Part shown: positions 10,658-19,206 of the stretch, one piece after another
Numbering within the stretch: the stretch's first letter is position 1
Layout of the letters: each line of letters begins with the position of its first letter
Assembly: GCA_000230955.3 (NCBI GenBank)
Contig: CP007060.1
Span: forward strand, 558,001 to 622,000
Length of the DNA stretch: 64,000 nt
Origin: Halobacterium sp. DL1
Lineage (GTDB): Archaea > Halobacteriota > Halobacteria > Halobacteriales > Halobacteriaceae
Reading direction: 5' to 3'
Notes under the pieces: model-generated
The model's input: the letters and a program-made list of their open reading frames with translations, nothing else
Databases searched by the model: none
Told to the model about the DNA's origin: nothing
Position numbers and translations under genes: made by a program

Positions 10658-11101
10658 CGACGGTCGCAGTTGGTCGCATCTGGCCGGACTCGTCTTCTCG
10701 CCGCGTCGGCGGTTCCAGCGACGACAGCCACCGCGCTCCTGGCTTCTGCGACGCCGGTGCAGGACCGTAGATCGGACTGGGGGACCTCCAGTACACAGAC
10801 ATGCAGGAACCGGACGGTCGAGTAGCGGGAGAACGAGTCGTCGTTCGAACGGGTGGAGGCGCGGGGTGGACGGAGAGTCAGAAGACGCCGAGAATGAACC
10901 CGGACCTCATCGCTGCGAGGACCACCGCGGAGGACGTTAGGAGTATGGCGTGTACTTCTCCACGCGGTCCCCGTAGTTCGTGTAGCCGGCGATGAGTAGC
11001 AGAACACCGTTCGCTTCTGGTTGATGGCGTAGCCTGCGGCGACGGGCCAGCGGTTCCCGGGTCAGAACCGTGATCTGGTTGGCTTGGATACGGCCGTCGC
11101 C
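10658..11101. other. Intergenic region with only a possible decayed small membrane gene
   Basis: About 440 bases between convergent genes. No supported intact gene. On the minus strand two hydrophobic stretches sit in different frames (see 10878-11025). No tRNA, repeat array or clear terminator was seen. Confidence 0.4.
10878..11025 (-). pseudogene. Possible frameshifted remnant of a small membrane protein
   Basis: On the minus strand one frame reads ANGVLLLIAGYTNYGDRVEK and stops at 10937-10939. The hydrophobic character resumes in another frame (LLTSSAVVLAAMRSGFILGV) up to a stop at 10878-10880. Two membrane-like helices split by a frame change suggest a decayed two-helix protein. No homologue is recognised, and chance cannot be excluded. 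Confidence 0.25.
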
Positions 11102-12415
11102 TCACTCGAAGTCGTAGGGCCAGTCGCCGACGAGTTTCATCCCCTCGACGCGACCCTCCACGCGGAAGGACTCGGCGACCTCGCGTTCGGTACGGTGGGG
11201 AATCTCTGTCTCCTCGCGCGCGAGGTCAACAGCCAGTTCCGTGAGCAGGATTGCCTGCTCGTTGACGTTGCGGCGGTCTAGCTTGTCCAGGGTGTCGGCA
11301 GCCGTGTGGCCGTACCCACGGCCTTCGGCGTCACGAACGCCCGAGACGAAGTACCCTGGGACGCCCCAGCGCACGAGCGGCCACTGGTCCCCGCGGTACC
11401 CCTCCTTCGGGATGACCTTTGCGGGGTGGTTGAAGTGGCCGGTCGCACGCTCGACGGCCGCTGCGAGTTCGTCGAAGGTGTGCGTGAAGAACTGGAGCGT
11501 GCGACCCTGGACCACCCCGTCGAGGTTGACGATGGCCTGCACCGTGGACTCGTCCGTTTGGGCGGCGTGGTGGTCTGACCCGCAGAGGCCGACCTCTTCG
11601 GCGCCGTACGCCACGAACTCTACTCGCGTGTCAAGGTCGTCCGCGCGACGCGAGAGGGCTTCGGCGACGGCGACGAGCATCGCCGTGCCGCTGGCGTTGT
11701 CGGCCGCCCCCTCGCTCACGTCGTGGCCGTCGACATGACTCGTGACCAGCACGCGCTCGTCGGTGTCCGGGCCGACCGATGCGTGGACGTTCTGGCTCGT
11801 CGCCGGACGGACATCTGCCGACACGGAGATGGTCACCTGCTCGCCGCCGTGTCGCCGACCGAGACGGTGGCCGACCTCCTTCGAGACGCCGACCGCCGGA
11901 ATCTCACCGATGGGTTGGTCGGTCCGACCGACGCTCCCCGTGGGCGGGAGACAGCCGTCGACGTGGTTCCGGAAGACGAACCCCGCGGCCCCACCTTCGA
12001 CGGCGTGGTAGTACTTCTCTGTGCGGTGTAGCAACCGGTCGGCGTGACTGGGCATGTTCGACGCGACCTGCACCACCTTCCCGTCGACGTCGGTCGTCTC
12101 GAAGTCCTCCGGCGTCCCGTACCCGAGGTCAACGAGTTCCCCCGCGACGGTCGCCGCCGGGCTCCGAGGGAGGGCGATGCAGTCCAGGTCCTCGTCCGAT
12201 GTGGTGAGCGTGCTGTCGCCACGTTCCCACCCCTGCAGGTCGAACTCGTCGAGGCGGACGTTCCGGGCGCCGACCCGTTCGAAGGCGTCACGGGTCGCCT
12301 CCGCACCCGCTCGCTCCTGCGCCGACCCGGCCATGCGACTCCCGATGTCCGTCAGCCGGACGAGGTGGTCCCACCCCGCGTCGCTCGCGAACGTCTCGCC
12401 GATCCACTGAACCAT
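11102..12415 (-). CDS. M28-family zinc aminopeptidase with PA-type insert
   Basis: Probable co-catalytic dizinc peptidase removing N-terminal residues from peptides, 437 residues. Candidate metal ligands appear in order: His and Asp in TSHVDGHDVSEGAADNASG, the Glu pair in YGAEEVGLCGSDHH, Asp in IVNLDGVV, and a distal His in GYGHTAADT. A protease-associated-like segment lies between about residues 95 and 200. No signal peptide, so likely cytoplasmic. The gene is divergent from the cupin gene. Adjacent to a peptide-type ABC operon, it could process imported peptides, but that is inference. Confidence 0.9.
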   Translation of the reverse strand: MVQWIGETFASDAGWDHLVRLTDIGSRMAGSAQERAGAEATRDAFERVGARNVRLDEFDLQGWERGDSTLTTSDEDLDCIALPRSPAATVAGELVDLGYGTPEDFETTDVDGKVVQVASNMPSHADRLLHRTEKYYHAVEGGAAGFVFRNHVDGCLPPTGSVGRTDQPIGEIPAVGVSKEVGHRLGRRHGGEQVTISVSADVRPATSQNVHASVGPDTDERVLVTSHVDGHDVSEGAADNASGTAMLVAVAEALSRRADDLDTRVEFVAYGAEEVGLCGSDHHAAQTDESTVQAIVNLDGVVQGRTLQFFTHTFDELAAAVERATGHFNHPAKVIPKEGYRGDQWPLVRWGVPGYFVSGVRDAEGRGYGHTAADTLDKLDRRNVNEQAILLTELAVDLAREETEIPHRTEREVAESFRVEGRVEGMKLVGDWPYDFE

Positions 12416-12480
12416 ACGCCGGTGATACGCTCACCCGACAAGAATGTCGTTATTACGGCACCCCCGATTCGGTGCTAACA

Positions 12481-12488
12481 AGATATTT
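12481..12488 (+). promoter_or_regulatory. Candidate TATA box of the cupin gene
   Basis: AGATATTT lies 26-33 bases before the ATG at 12514, the spacing expected for a leaderless archaeal transcript. Confidence 0.4.
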
Positions 12489-12513
12489 CACGGCGCTGCG
12501 GCGTCGAGTACGC

Positions 12514-13047
12514 ATGGCAGAGAACACCGACCGACCTCTCCCGAACGTAACGAACCTGACCGACGGTGTCGACATCGTCCACAACGTCTACGACCAACCC
12601 GGCGTCGACACGGCGGAGGGGAGGGTGGGGATGTTGTTGCAGGGCGAGGACGTGCAGAGCCAGTTCATCGAGATGCCGGGCGGGCTGTACATGGACGAGC
12701 ACGCCCACGAGACCGAATCGATCATCGTCACGCTGCGCGGCGAGTGGGTGCTCTGTGCGCGCGGGGAGCGCGAGCATGTGACCGCTGGCGACGTGTTCTG
12801 GTTCGGCCCCGGCGTCCCCACGGGGTACGAGGTCCCCTTCGACGACGACGCGTTCATCCTCATCTTCAAGGGGACGAAGACGGAGAACAGCCCCGAGGAG
12901 TTCGTCTCCTACCTCCAGAATGAGGTTCCAGGCCTCGTCGAGGAGGAACGGGAAGACGGTGCTGTGTTCAGCTTCGAGGAACTCGACGACGACCACGCCG
13001 CCGTCGAGTTCGCCCGGGGGTTAGACGGCGCCACGTACCCGGAATGA
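12514..13047 (+). CDS. Cupin-domain protein
   Basis: 177-residue protein with one cupin barrel. The metal-binding pattern is visible as DEHAHETESIIVTLRGEW (two His and a Glu) followed by the second motif GDVFWFGPGVPTGYEVPF. Start at MAENTDRPL is preferred over an upstream in-frame start that would add 14 basic residues and read through the TATA-like element. Cupins include oxygenases, isomerases and sugar-binding proteins, and nothing here distinguishes among them. A C-terminal acidic tail follows the barrel. Confidence 0.85.
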   Translation: MAENTDRPLPNVTNLTDGVDIVHNVYDQPGVDTAEGRVGMLLQGEDVQSQFIEMPGGLYMDEHAHETESIIVTLRGEWVLCARGEREHVTAGDVFWFGPGVPTGYEVPFDDDAFILIFKGTKTENSPEEFVSYLQNEVPGLVEEEREDGAVFSFEELDDDHAAVEFARGLDGATYPE

Positions 13048-13066
13048 GCGGGCCGTTCGCCGACTT

Positions 13067-13453
13067 CTAGCGGCGCAGCGAGAGCACCTTCACCCGGCCT
13101 ACGGCGTCGAAGTCCCGGAGCCCGTAGACCAACTGCCGCACTCGCTCCGCGTCCCCGTGGCAGAACACCATCTCGAGACACCACTCACCTTGGTGGGTGT
13201 GGCTTGTCGTCTCGACGACATCCTGGAAGTCGTGTTGGACGTCGTGGAGGTCCCGAATGACCTCGTGGTGTTCGTAGTCGAAGGCGACGATGGCGCTCAC
13301 AGTCCCCTCAGTCTCTTCAAGCGTCGCGTGCGCCTCGACGTACTCGAGCATCGCCTCCCTGATTGCGCGAGACCGCGAATCGATTCCCTCCGCCTGCCAT
13401 GTCTCGTCGAACGCCTCGAGGATGTCGTCCGGAACGTTAAGGCTCGTTCGCAT
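13067..13453 (-). CDS. nikR: NikR-type nickel-responsive ribbon-helix-helix regulator
   Basis: 128 residues. N-terminal ribbon-helix-helix DNA-binding domain (MRTSLNVPDDILEAFDETW, then SRSRAIREAMLEYV) and a C-terminal ACT-like metal-sensing domain. The high-affinity nickel ligands of the family are recognisable: a His in DVQHDF, two His in SHTHQ and a Cys in EWCLEM. In other organisms NikR represses nickel-uptake ABC genes when nickel is bound. The start at 13453 places the strand residues correctly; an upstream initiator would add 16 unrelated residues. It is convergent with the cupin gene. Confidence 0.92.
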   Translation of the reverse strand: MRTSLNVPDDILEAFDETWQAEGIDSRSRAIREAMLEYVEAHATLEETEGTVSAIVAFDYEHHEVIRDLHDVQHDFQDVVETTSHTHQGEWCLEMVFCHGDAERVRQLVYGLRDFDAVGRVKVLSLRR

Positions 13454-13625
13454 GCGTTGTAGGTGACACAGTAGGAGTAAAAACCGCGCGGTCGGAGCCA
13501 CCTAGCCGGAGTTCGGATACTAGCTGAAGACGGCAGTGCGGCCGGAACTCCGGCCCAGATTATTATGATTCGCCGAAAGCGAAATAACGGAACGCAGATA
13601 ACGACCCCTCCTCGAAGCAGAGCCA

Positions 13626-14849
13626 ATGGAGGCACGTTCCGGGACCCGTCAGGAAGATTCGGCTGACGGCCTCGTACTGAAGTACTACCTCTACAAGGCC
13701 ACCAAGGCGGTCGAGTTCTACCGGCCGATCATGTACCTCTTCTTCCTCGCACAGGGACTCGACTTCACCCAGATTGCCATCCTCGAGGTGGTGTACAACC
13801 TGACCACACTGGTCGGCGAGATCCCGACGGGGTACGTCGGCGACCGCATCGGCCGCAAGAACAGCCTGCTCATCGGGACCGCCCTGATAGCCGTGTCACT
13901 GCTCGGCATCGGCCTCGCGGAGTCGTTCCCCGCGCTGGCAATCCTCTACGTCTGCTGGTCTGCGGGGTACAACTTCCGGTCGGGGAGCGAGGACGCGTGG
14001 CTCTACGACACGCTCACCGACGGCCTCTCGGAGAACGAGTTCGCCAACGTTCGCGGCCGGGGAGAGTCCGCCGCCCTCGCGGTCGGCGCCGGTGCAGCCG
14101 TCGTCGGCGGCTACCTCGGTAGCATCGACCTCTCGTACCCGTGGTTTGTGGCGTCGGCCGTCACCGGACTCGGCGTCGTGGTGTTGTTCACGTTTGACGA
14201 GCCAGAGACGTACAAGAATACGGATGCCGACGAGTTGAGCTTCCACAAGACCGTCGGAATCGTCAAAGAGGCGCTCTCGCGCCGGAACATTCGGGCTTTC
14301 ATCCTCTACTACTACGTGCTGTACGCTGCCGCCACCTACCTCGTGTTCGTGTTCCTCCAGCCAATATTCCAAACCGTCGTCACCGACCTCGGCGTCGCTA
14401 CGGCGCAGGTAGAGTCTCTACTCGGATGGTTCTACGCGGCTTATAGCATCGTCGGCGCCGTACTCAGCTACTACACGGGCGCCATCAAGGACCAATTCGG
14501 CATCCGGACGTGGTTCCTCGCGCTGCCGTTCATCGTCGGTGCGGCGCTTGTTGGGATGTACTTCGTTCCGATTCTCGCGCTCCCCACGTTCCTGGTTGCA
14601 CGGGGGCTCTCTGACGTCACGCGGTCGTTCGCCGGTCAGTACGTCAACGACCGCATCGGCACGCTCGGCCGTGCCACCGTCCTGAGCTCGATGGCGATGG
14701 TCAGCGGTCTGGCCGTCATCCCGTTCCAGCTGGGCACCGGCATCATCTCCGACCACGTGTCACCGTTGTTCGCACTGGCGGTCGTCGGCGTCGTCCTCGT
14801 TGTCGGTTCGTACGCGATTATCTTTTGGGAAGCACCGATTGCCGAGTGA
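13626..14849 (+). CDS. Major facilitator superfamily (MFS) transporter
   Basis: 407-residue membrane protein with about 12 hydrophobic segments. The loop [14 protein letters not shown] between helices 2 and 3 is the MFS signature A motif. Resembles drug-efflux and sugar-phosphate branches that begin [18 protein letters not shown] in haloarchaea, but substrate is not deducible. Transcribed away from nikR, with about 170 bases between their starts. A nickel link is only positional. The downstream neighbour is a pseudogene block, so this may be the edge of a rearranged region. Confidence 0.88.
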   Translation: MEARSGTRQEDSADGLVLKYYLYKATKAVEFYRPIMYLFFLAQGLDFTQIAILEVVYNLTTLVGEIPTGYVGDRIGRKNSLLIGTALIAVSLLGIGLAESFPALAILYVCWSAGYNFRSGSEDAWLYDTLTDGLSENEFANVRGRGESAALAVGAGAAVVGGYLGSIDLSYPWFVASAVTGLGVVVLFTFDEPETYKNTDADELSFHKTVGIVKEALSRRNIRAFILYYYVLYAAATYLVFVFLQPIFQTVVTDLGVATAQVESLLGWFYAAYSIVGAVLSYYTGAIKDQFGIRTWFLALPFIVGAALVGMYFVPILALPTFLVARGLSDVTRSFAGQYVNDRIGTLGRATVLSSMAMVSGLAVIPFQLGTGIISDHVSPLFALAVVGVVLVVGSYAIIFWEAPIAE

Positions 14850-15013
14850 CCTTGCGAACGTCCCGGAGGGCCCTCACTCCTCTCGGTCATCCGTTGAGAG
14901 AACCCGTTTCCGAGACCTGCAAACGAGACTACGAACACCGTGTACAGATTTCGCCGACCACCAGAGCCCGATGGCGGTTGCCAGCCGGGGAGCGCGGTGG
15001 TCGAGACGAACCA

Positions 15014-15151
15014 CCCCGCCGACCGGAGTTCGTCGGTGTCCGTCCCGTCGCCGTGGTATACGGTGAACCCCTCGTTCCGCGCTCGTTCGACCATCGATAC
15101 GTCCCGTTCGACGATGACGACGTTCTCACCGCGGTCTTCGAGGCGCTCAAG
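15014..15151 (-). pseudogene. TrkA-N (RCK/KTN) domain remnant
   Basis: Minus-strand reading gives [20 protein letters not shown], then [20 protein letters not shown]. This is the second half of a Rossmann-type TrkA-N nucleotide-binding domain (acidic residue after the second strand, GD-T motif, LR-AG helix). The N-terminal GxGxxG loop is missing, because its place is taken by the CopB fragment starting at about 15152. No matching rest of a potassium transport protein follows. This is a recombination remnant, not a working gene. Confidence 0.65.
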
Positions 15152-15943
15152 GGGCGTGGCGTGCGGGCGACCGTGGACGCCGAGACGGTGGACGTGGGTG
15201 GCCCGAACCTCCTCTCGCACCTCGACAGCGACCTGCCCGACGAGCTCGCTGCGTTCGCCGACCGGGCCGGTGAGAACGCCCAGACGGTCGTCTATCTCGT
15301 TCGGAACGACGAGCCGGTTGCCGCCTTCGCACTCGCGGACGTCGTCCGTGAGGAGAGCTACAGGGTCGTCGCCGCGCCCCAGGACCTGGGCATCGAAGTG
15401 GCGATGCTGACCGGCGACTCCGCAGACGTCGCACACGCGGTGGCAGACGAACTCGGCATCGACACGGTGTTCGCCGAAGTCCTCCCCGAGGACAAGGACG
15501 AGAACGTCCAGGAACTCCAGAACCAGGGGAAGCTGGTGGCGATGGTCGGCGACGGGGTGAACGACGACCCCGCGCTCACGCGGGCTGACATCGGCATCGC
15601 CATCGGCAGCGGCACGGACGTCGCCGTCCAGTCCGCGGACATCATCCTCGTCCAGAACAACCCCCTGGACGTCGTCCGCCTCGTGAAACTTAGCAGGGCG
15701 AGCTACCGGAAGATGCAGGAGAATCTCGTCTGGGCCGCCGGCTACAACGTCTTCGCCATCCCGCTCGCGGCGGGCGTGCTGGCACCGGTCGGCGTCCTCC
15801 TTTCGCCCGCCGTCGGCGCCCTCCTGATGTCGCTCAGCACCGTCATCGTCGCTATCAACGCGCAGTTCCTCCGGCGCGTCGACCTGGACCTCCCCTCGCT
15901 CCTGGGGGTTCCACAGTCGGGAAGTGCGGGACCGACCGACTGA
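15152..15943 (+). pseudogene. C-terminal fragment of a CopB-type P1B ATPase
   Basis: From about [20 protein letters not shown] onwards the frame matches the nucleotide-binding domain and last membrane helices of CopB-type heavy-metal ATPases ([35 protein letters not shown]). Everything upstream is missing: transmembrane helices 1-6, TGES, the CPx motif and DKTGT. It therefore cannot pump ions. The hinge motif reads [10 protein letters not shown] instead of [10 protein letters not shown], an Ala-to-Asp change that also suggests relaxed selection. The fragment is abutted on its left by the opposing TrkA-N remnant. Confidence 0.88.
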
Positions 15944-16066
15944 CCACGGCCCCGCATCTCGCCGACCGCTTCGCAACCCGACTCCAGGGCCAGCAGTCAG
16001 TCCCTGGTACAGGGGTCGACTTTATCGGGTGAGGCGTACAACTCTCTCCTCTAGAGGCCGTTCACT

Positions 16067-16429
16067 ATGTCCAGCCAACATCGGGGCGACTCGCTCCTCC
16101 GGGTCGTCCTCATCGTGCTCGCCGTTATCGTGTTCGCTCCGCTCCTGATGATGTTGCTCGCGATGCCGATGATGGGGATGATGGGGTGGTGGTGGGCCGG
16201 AGGTGGACTCGGCATGGGCGCCGCACCGCTCTGGGGACTCGGGTTGATGCTACTGTTTCTCCTGGCCGTACTCGCCGTCGGATACGTCCTCTACCGCGGT
16301 CTCGTAGGCAGCCGCACTCCCGAACGCAACCGCGCTCTCGAAGAACTGCGGAGTGCGTACGCTCGCGGGGACTTCACCGACGAGGAGTTCGAACAACGGC
16401 GGCAGCGCCTCGAACGGGACCGAGAGTAG
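16067..16429 (+). CDS. SHOCT-domain small membrane protein, Met-rich
   Basis: 120 residues. Two membrane helices (LLRVVLIVLAVIVFAPLLMM and LWGLGLMLLFLLAVLAVGYV) flank the unusual stretch MPMMGMMGWWWAGG. The C-terminus ALEELRSAYARGDFTDEEFE is a typical SHOCT (short C-terminal) motif. Function of SHOCT proteins is generally unknown, though many occur as small membrane proteins near metal or stress genes. The Met cluster next to a dead copper ATPase hints at a past copper context; that is inference. Its end faces the AI-2E-type gene, 12 bases away. Confidence 0.82.
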   Translation: MSSQHRGDSLLRVVLIVLAVIVFAPLLMMLLAMPMMGMMGWWWAGGGLGMGAAPLWGLGLMLLFLLAVLAVGYVLYRGLVGSRTPERNRALEELRSAYARGDFTDEEFEQRRQRLERDRE

Positions 16430-16441
16430 TGGACGCTGCAC

Positions 16442-17476
16442 TCACTCGTCGGTTCGGTTGGGCCACGTCTGGCGGCGTTCCGCGGCGAGCAGTTCCACGA
16501 TCGCTTTGGCTAGCCCGAGCAGTACGGGGCCGACGAAGAGGCCGATGAACCCGAACAGGGAGACGCCACCGAAGATGCCGAGGACGAGGAGCCCGGAGTT
16601 GAGTTTCGCGCCCCGCTGCATCGCGAGCGGCCGGACGAAGTTGTCCGACCCGCTGATGACGACTGAGCCGTACACGAACAGTCCCACTGCACTCGGAATG
16701 GAGCCGACGAGGACGAGATAGACGACTGCCGGAATCCAGACGATGGACGCCCCGATCAACGGCAGCAGTGAGAGGACGAACGTGGCCATGGTCCAGAAGA
16801 CGAGGTCGTCGAAGCCCAAGACGGCGAAGGCGAGTACCGTCAGCACCGCCTGTATCGCGGCGACGATGACGTTCCCGATCACGGCGGCCCACAGGAGGTC
16901 GTCGGTGCGCTCGAGGAGGTCGTCCATGGTCGCCGAGTCGAGCGGGGCGACCGAGCGGAGCCAGCCGACGAGGCGGTCGCCGTCCCGGAGGAGGGCGAAG
17001 AGGGTGAACAGGAATATCACGGCGCCGATAATCAGCGCAGTGAGCCCGCCGAGGATACCGACGCTGCGTCCGAGCACACCTCGAACACCGGTCTCGATCG
17101 CCCCGGTGAGCGGCCCCGACAGCTCCGACACGTCGACATCCATCCCGATGTAGGCCTCGAGGACCGACTCGGCGGTCGCGCCCTGGGGTATCTCGATGCC
17201 GCGGACGACCGACACCGCCTGGTCCGCTGCGACGCCGACGAGTATCACGATCGGGACGAGGACGACGAGCACGGTGACGACCATCGTGGTGAGGGCGCCG
17301 AGGGTACTCCCCAGTCTCTCCGAGAGCCGGTCGCTCAGGGGGACGGCCAGGTAGGCGACCAGTCCAGCCGCGAGGATGGCCTGGAGGTACGGTAACACGA
17401 GGAGGACCGACAGCCCACCGACGAAGACCAGCAGGAGCCGGAGGAAGGTTATCGAGGACCGGTCGTCGCTACTCAT
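16442..17476 (-). CDS. AI-2E-type (UPF0118) family membrane transporter
   Basis: 344 residues with seven to eight hydrophobic segments arranged as in the AI-2E/PerM family: an N-terminal helix pair, the helix FLRLLLVFVGGLSVLLVLPY, a long middle soluble stretch, and the conserved C-terminal segment LLPLIGASIVWIPAVVYLVL with the nearby GVSLFGFIGLFVGPVLLGL. Family members export or import small signals, Na+/H+ or other solutes, and assignment to autoinducer-2 is not supported in archaea. Single-gene unit convergent with the SHOCT gene. Confidence 0.88.
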   Translation of the reverse strand: MSSDDRSSITFLRLLLVFVGGLSVLLVLPYLQAILAAGLVAYLAVPLSDRLSERLGSTLGALTTMVVTVLVVLVPIVILVGVAADQAVSVVRGIEIPQGATAESVLEAYIGMDVDVSELSGPLTGAIETGVRGVLGRSVGILGGLTALIIGAVIFLFTLFALLRDGDRLVGWLRSVAPLDSATMDDLLERTDDLLWAAVIGNVIVAAIQAVLTVLAFAVLGFDDLVFWTMATFVLSLLPLIGASIVWIPAVVYLVLVGSIPSAVGLFVYGSVVISGSDNFVRPLAMQRGAKLNSGLLVLGIFGGVSLFGFIGLFVGPVLLGLAKAIVELLAAERRQTWPNRTDE

Positions 17477-17722
17477 CGCGAGTGGGTGCGTGCTGCCCCC
17501 GATGATTCACAGCCGGGACGTCACTGGCCCCGCTCCAGTCGAGCGCGTTCGCGCCACTCATCCCGCTCATTGTACCCGGCAGTTCGGCGGAACTGGACTT
17601 CGTTATAGACGAACCGACCGCGAGCAATCTCCGGTTACTTCAGTAAATCTCGTCCTAGTATCGACTCCACGTTCGACCAGCGTCGACACGAGCAGAGAGG
17701 AGCGACTGTCGGGGTAGCGCCG

Positions 17723-17730
17723 TTTTATGG
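17723..17730 (+). promoter_or_regulatory. Candidate TATA box of the flavoprotein gene
   Basis: TTTTATGG lies 24-31 bases before the ATG at 17754, consistent with a leaderless transcript. Confidence 0.4.
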
Positions 17731-17753
17731 TTCGACGCCTCGATGGTTGCGAC

Positions 17754-19163
17754 ATGTCGACGTTCGTCGTCGTCGGCGGCGATGCCGCCGGCATGTCCGC
17801 AGCCAGTAAAGCGAAGCGCGAGGATCCCGGCCTCGATGTCGTGGTCTTCGAGAAGGGGGAGTGGGTGTCCTACGGCGCCTGCGGGCTCCCCTACTACATC
17901 AAGGGCGAGATCCAGTCCCTCGACGACCTCGTGTCGGTTACCCCCGAGGAGTTCCGCGAGGAGCGGGACATCGACCTCCGGACCGGCCACGAGGTCGTCG
18001 ACATCGACCCCGATAACCGTGTCGTCACGGCACGAAGTGCCGACGGCGAGGTGGAACAGGCTTACGACCACCTGCTCGTCGCGACTGGGTCGGAGGCGGT
18101 CATGCCCCCCATCGAGGGGCTGGACCACACGGGCGTCTTCACGCTCGGGTCGATGTCGGACGGAACCGACCTCCGGGAGTACGTCGGTCGGGCGCGCTCT
18201 GACCACGAACTCCAGCAACCGGACCGCGGGCCGGCGTGCCAGTTCCTCGAGCGGTGTAACGGACCCGTCGGCATCGTCGGCGGTGGGTACATCGGCGTCG
18301 AGATGGCGGAGGCGCTCGCGGCCAACGGCTTCGAGGTCCACCTGTTCCAGCGCGGTGACCGCATCCTGAAGGGGTTCAGCAGAGCTACGAGCGAAGCCAT
18401 CCTCGACCACCTCGGTGACCAGGACGTCGCGGTCTACCTTGGAGCGGAGGTCGAGGAACTCGTTGGCGGTGACCGGGTCGAAGCCGTCGTCACCGACGAC
18501 GAACGCGTCCCGGTCGACATGGTACTCGTCGGAACGGGGGTGCGTCCGCGGACGGCCCTCGCCGAGGACGCCGGTATCGAACTCGGCGAGACGGGGGCCA
18601 TCGCGACCGACGCCTACCGGGAGACGAACCTCCCGGACGTGTACGCGGCGGGCGACTGTGCGGAGGCCGAGCACGTCGTTACCGGGGAACCGGCGTACGT
18701 GCCGCTGGCGTTGACCGCGAACCGCCACGGCCGAGCGATCGGACAGACGGTCGCGGGCAACCCGAACGAGGGCGGCGGAGTCGCGGGGACGGCGGCGGTC
18801 AAGGCGTTCGAGATGGAGGCTGCCCGCACCGGTATCGTCGACGACGAGGCGGCTCGGGACGCCGGCTTCGAGCCGATGACGGAGACCATCGAGGCGAAGT
18901 CCCGGGCGGGCTACTATCCGGGAGGTGGGGCTGTGCTGGTGACGCTCACCGTCGACCGGCCGTCCGGTCGAGTGCTGGGCGGCAGCCTCACGTCCGAGTA
19001 CGGGGAGGGAGCGGTCCACCGGAGCCACGCGCTCGTTGGAGCCGTGACCGAGGGCATCACCGTCGACGAACTCTCGGACTACGACCTCGCGTACGCACCG
19101 CCGTTCAACACGACGTGGGACCCCGTGCTCACCGCCGCGAAAGTCCTGGAAGGAAAGCGGTGA
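17754..19163 (+). CDS. CoA-disulfide reductase / NADH oxidase-like FAD-dependent oxidoreductase
   Basis: 469 residues. N-terminal FAD fold VVVGGDAAGMSAASKAKR, single active-site Cys in SYGACGLPYYIKG as in CoA-disulfide reductases and NADH oxidases, NAD(P)-binding GIVGGGYIGVEMAE, second FAD motif PDVYAAGDCAE and a C-terminal dimerisation domain. The enzyme class reduces CoA disulfide, polysulfide or O2 with NAD(P)H. I chose the ATG at 17754 (MSTFVVVGG) because the upstream in-frame start would include the promoter. An insertion of about 15 residues occurs around residue 150 before the NAD fold. Stand-alone gene. Confidence 0.9.
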   Translation: MSTFVVVGGDAAGMSAASKAKREDPGLDVVVFEKGEWVSYGACGLPYYIKGEIQSLDDLVSVTPEEFREERDIDLRTGHEVVDIDPDNRVVTARSADGEVEQAYDHLLVATGSEAVMPPIEGLDHTGVFTLGSMSDGTDLREYVGRARSDHELQQPDRGPACQFLERCNGPVGIVGGGYIGVEMAEALAANGFEVHLFQRGDRILKGFSRATSEAILDHLGDQDVAVYLGAEVEELVGGDRVEAVVTDDERVPVDMVLVGTGVRPRTALAEDAGIELGETGAIATDAYRETNLPDVYAAGDCAEAEHVVTGEPAYVPLALTANRHGRAIGQTVAGNPNEGGGVAGTAAVKAFEMEAARTGIVDDEAARDAGFEPMTETIEAKSRAGYYPGGGAVLVTLTVDRPSGRVLGGSLTSEYGEGAVHRSHALVGAVTEGITVDELSDYDLAYAPPFNTTWDPVLTAAKVLEGKR

Positions 19164-19206
19164 GCAGTCCGGCGCTGCGAGTACCTCCCGAGTTCCCCTC
19201 GAATCG

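Noticed and set aside
14825-15151. Treating the long plus frame before the CopB homology as the N-terminus of a real gene
   Set aside because: That portion is antisense to a TrkA-N remnant and has Arg-rich non-homologous sequence with no membrane helices.
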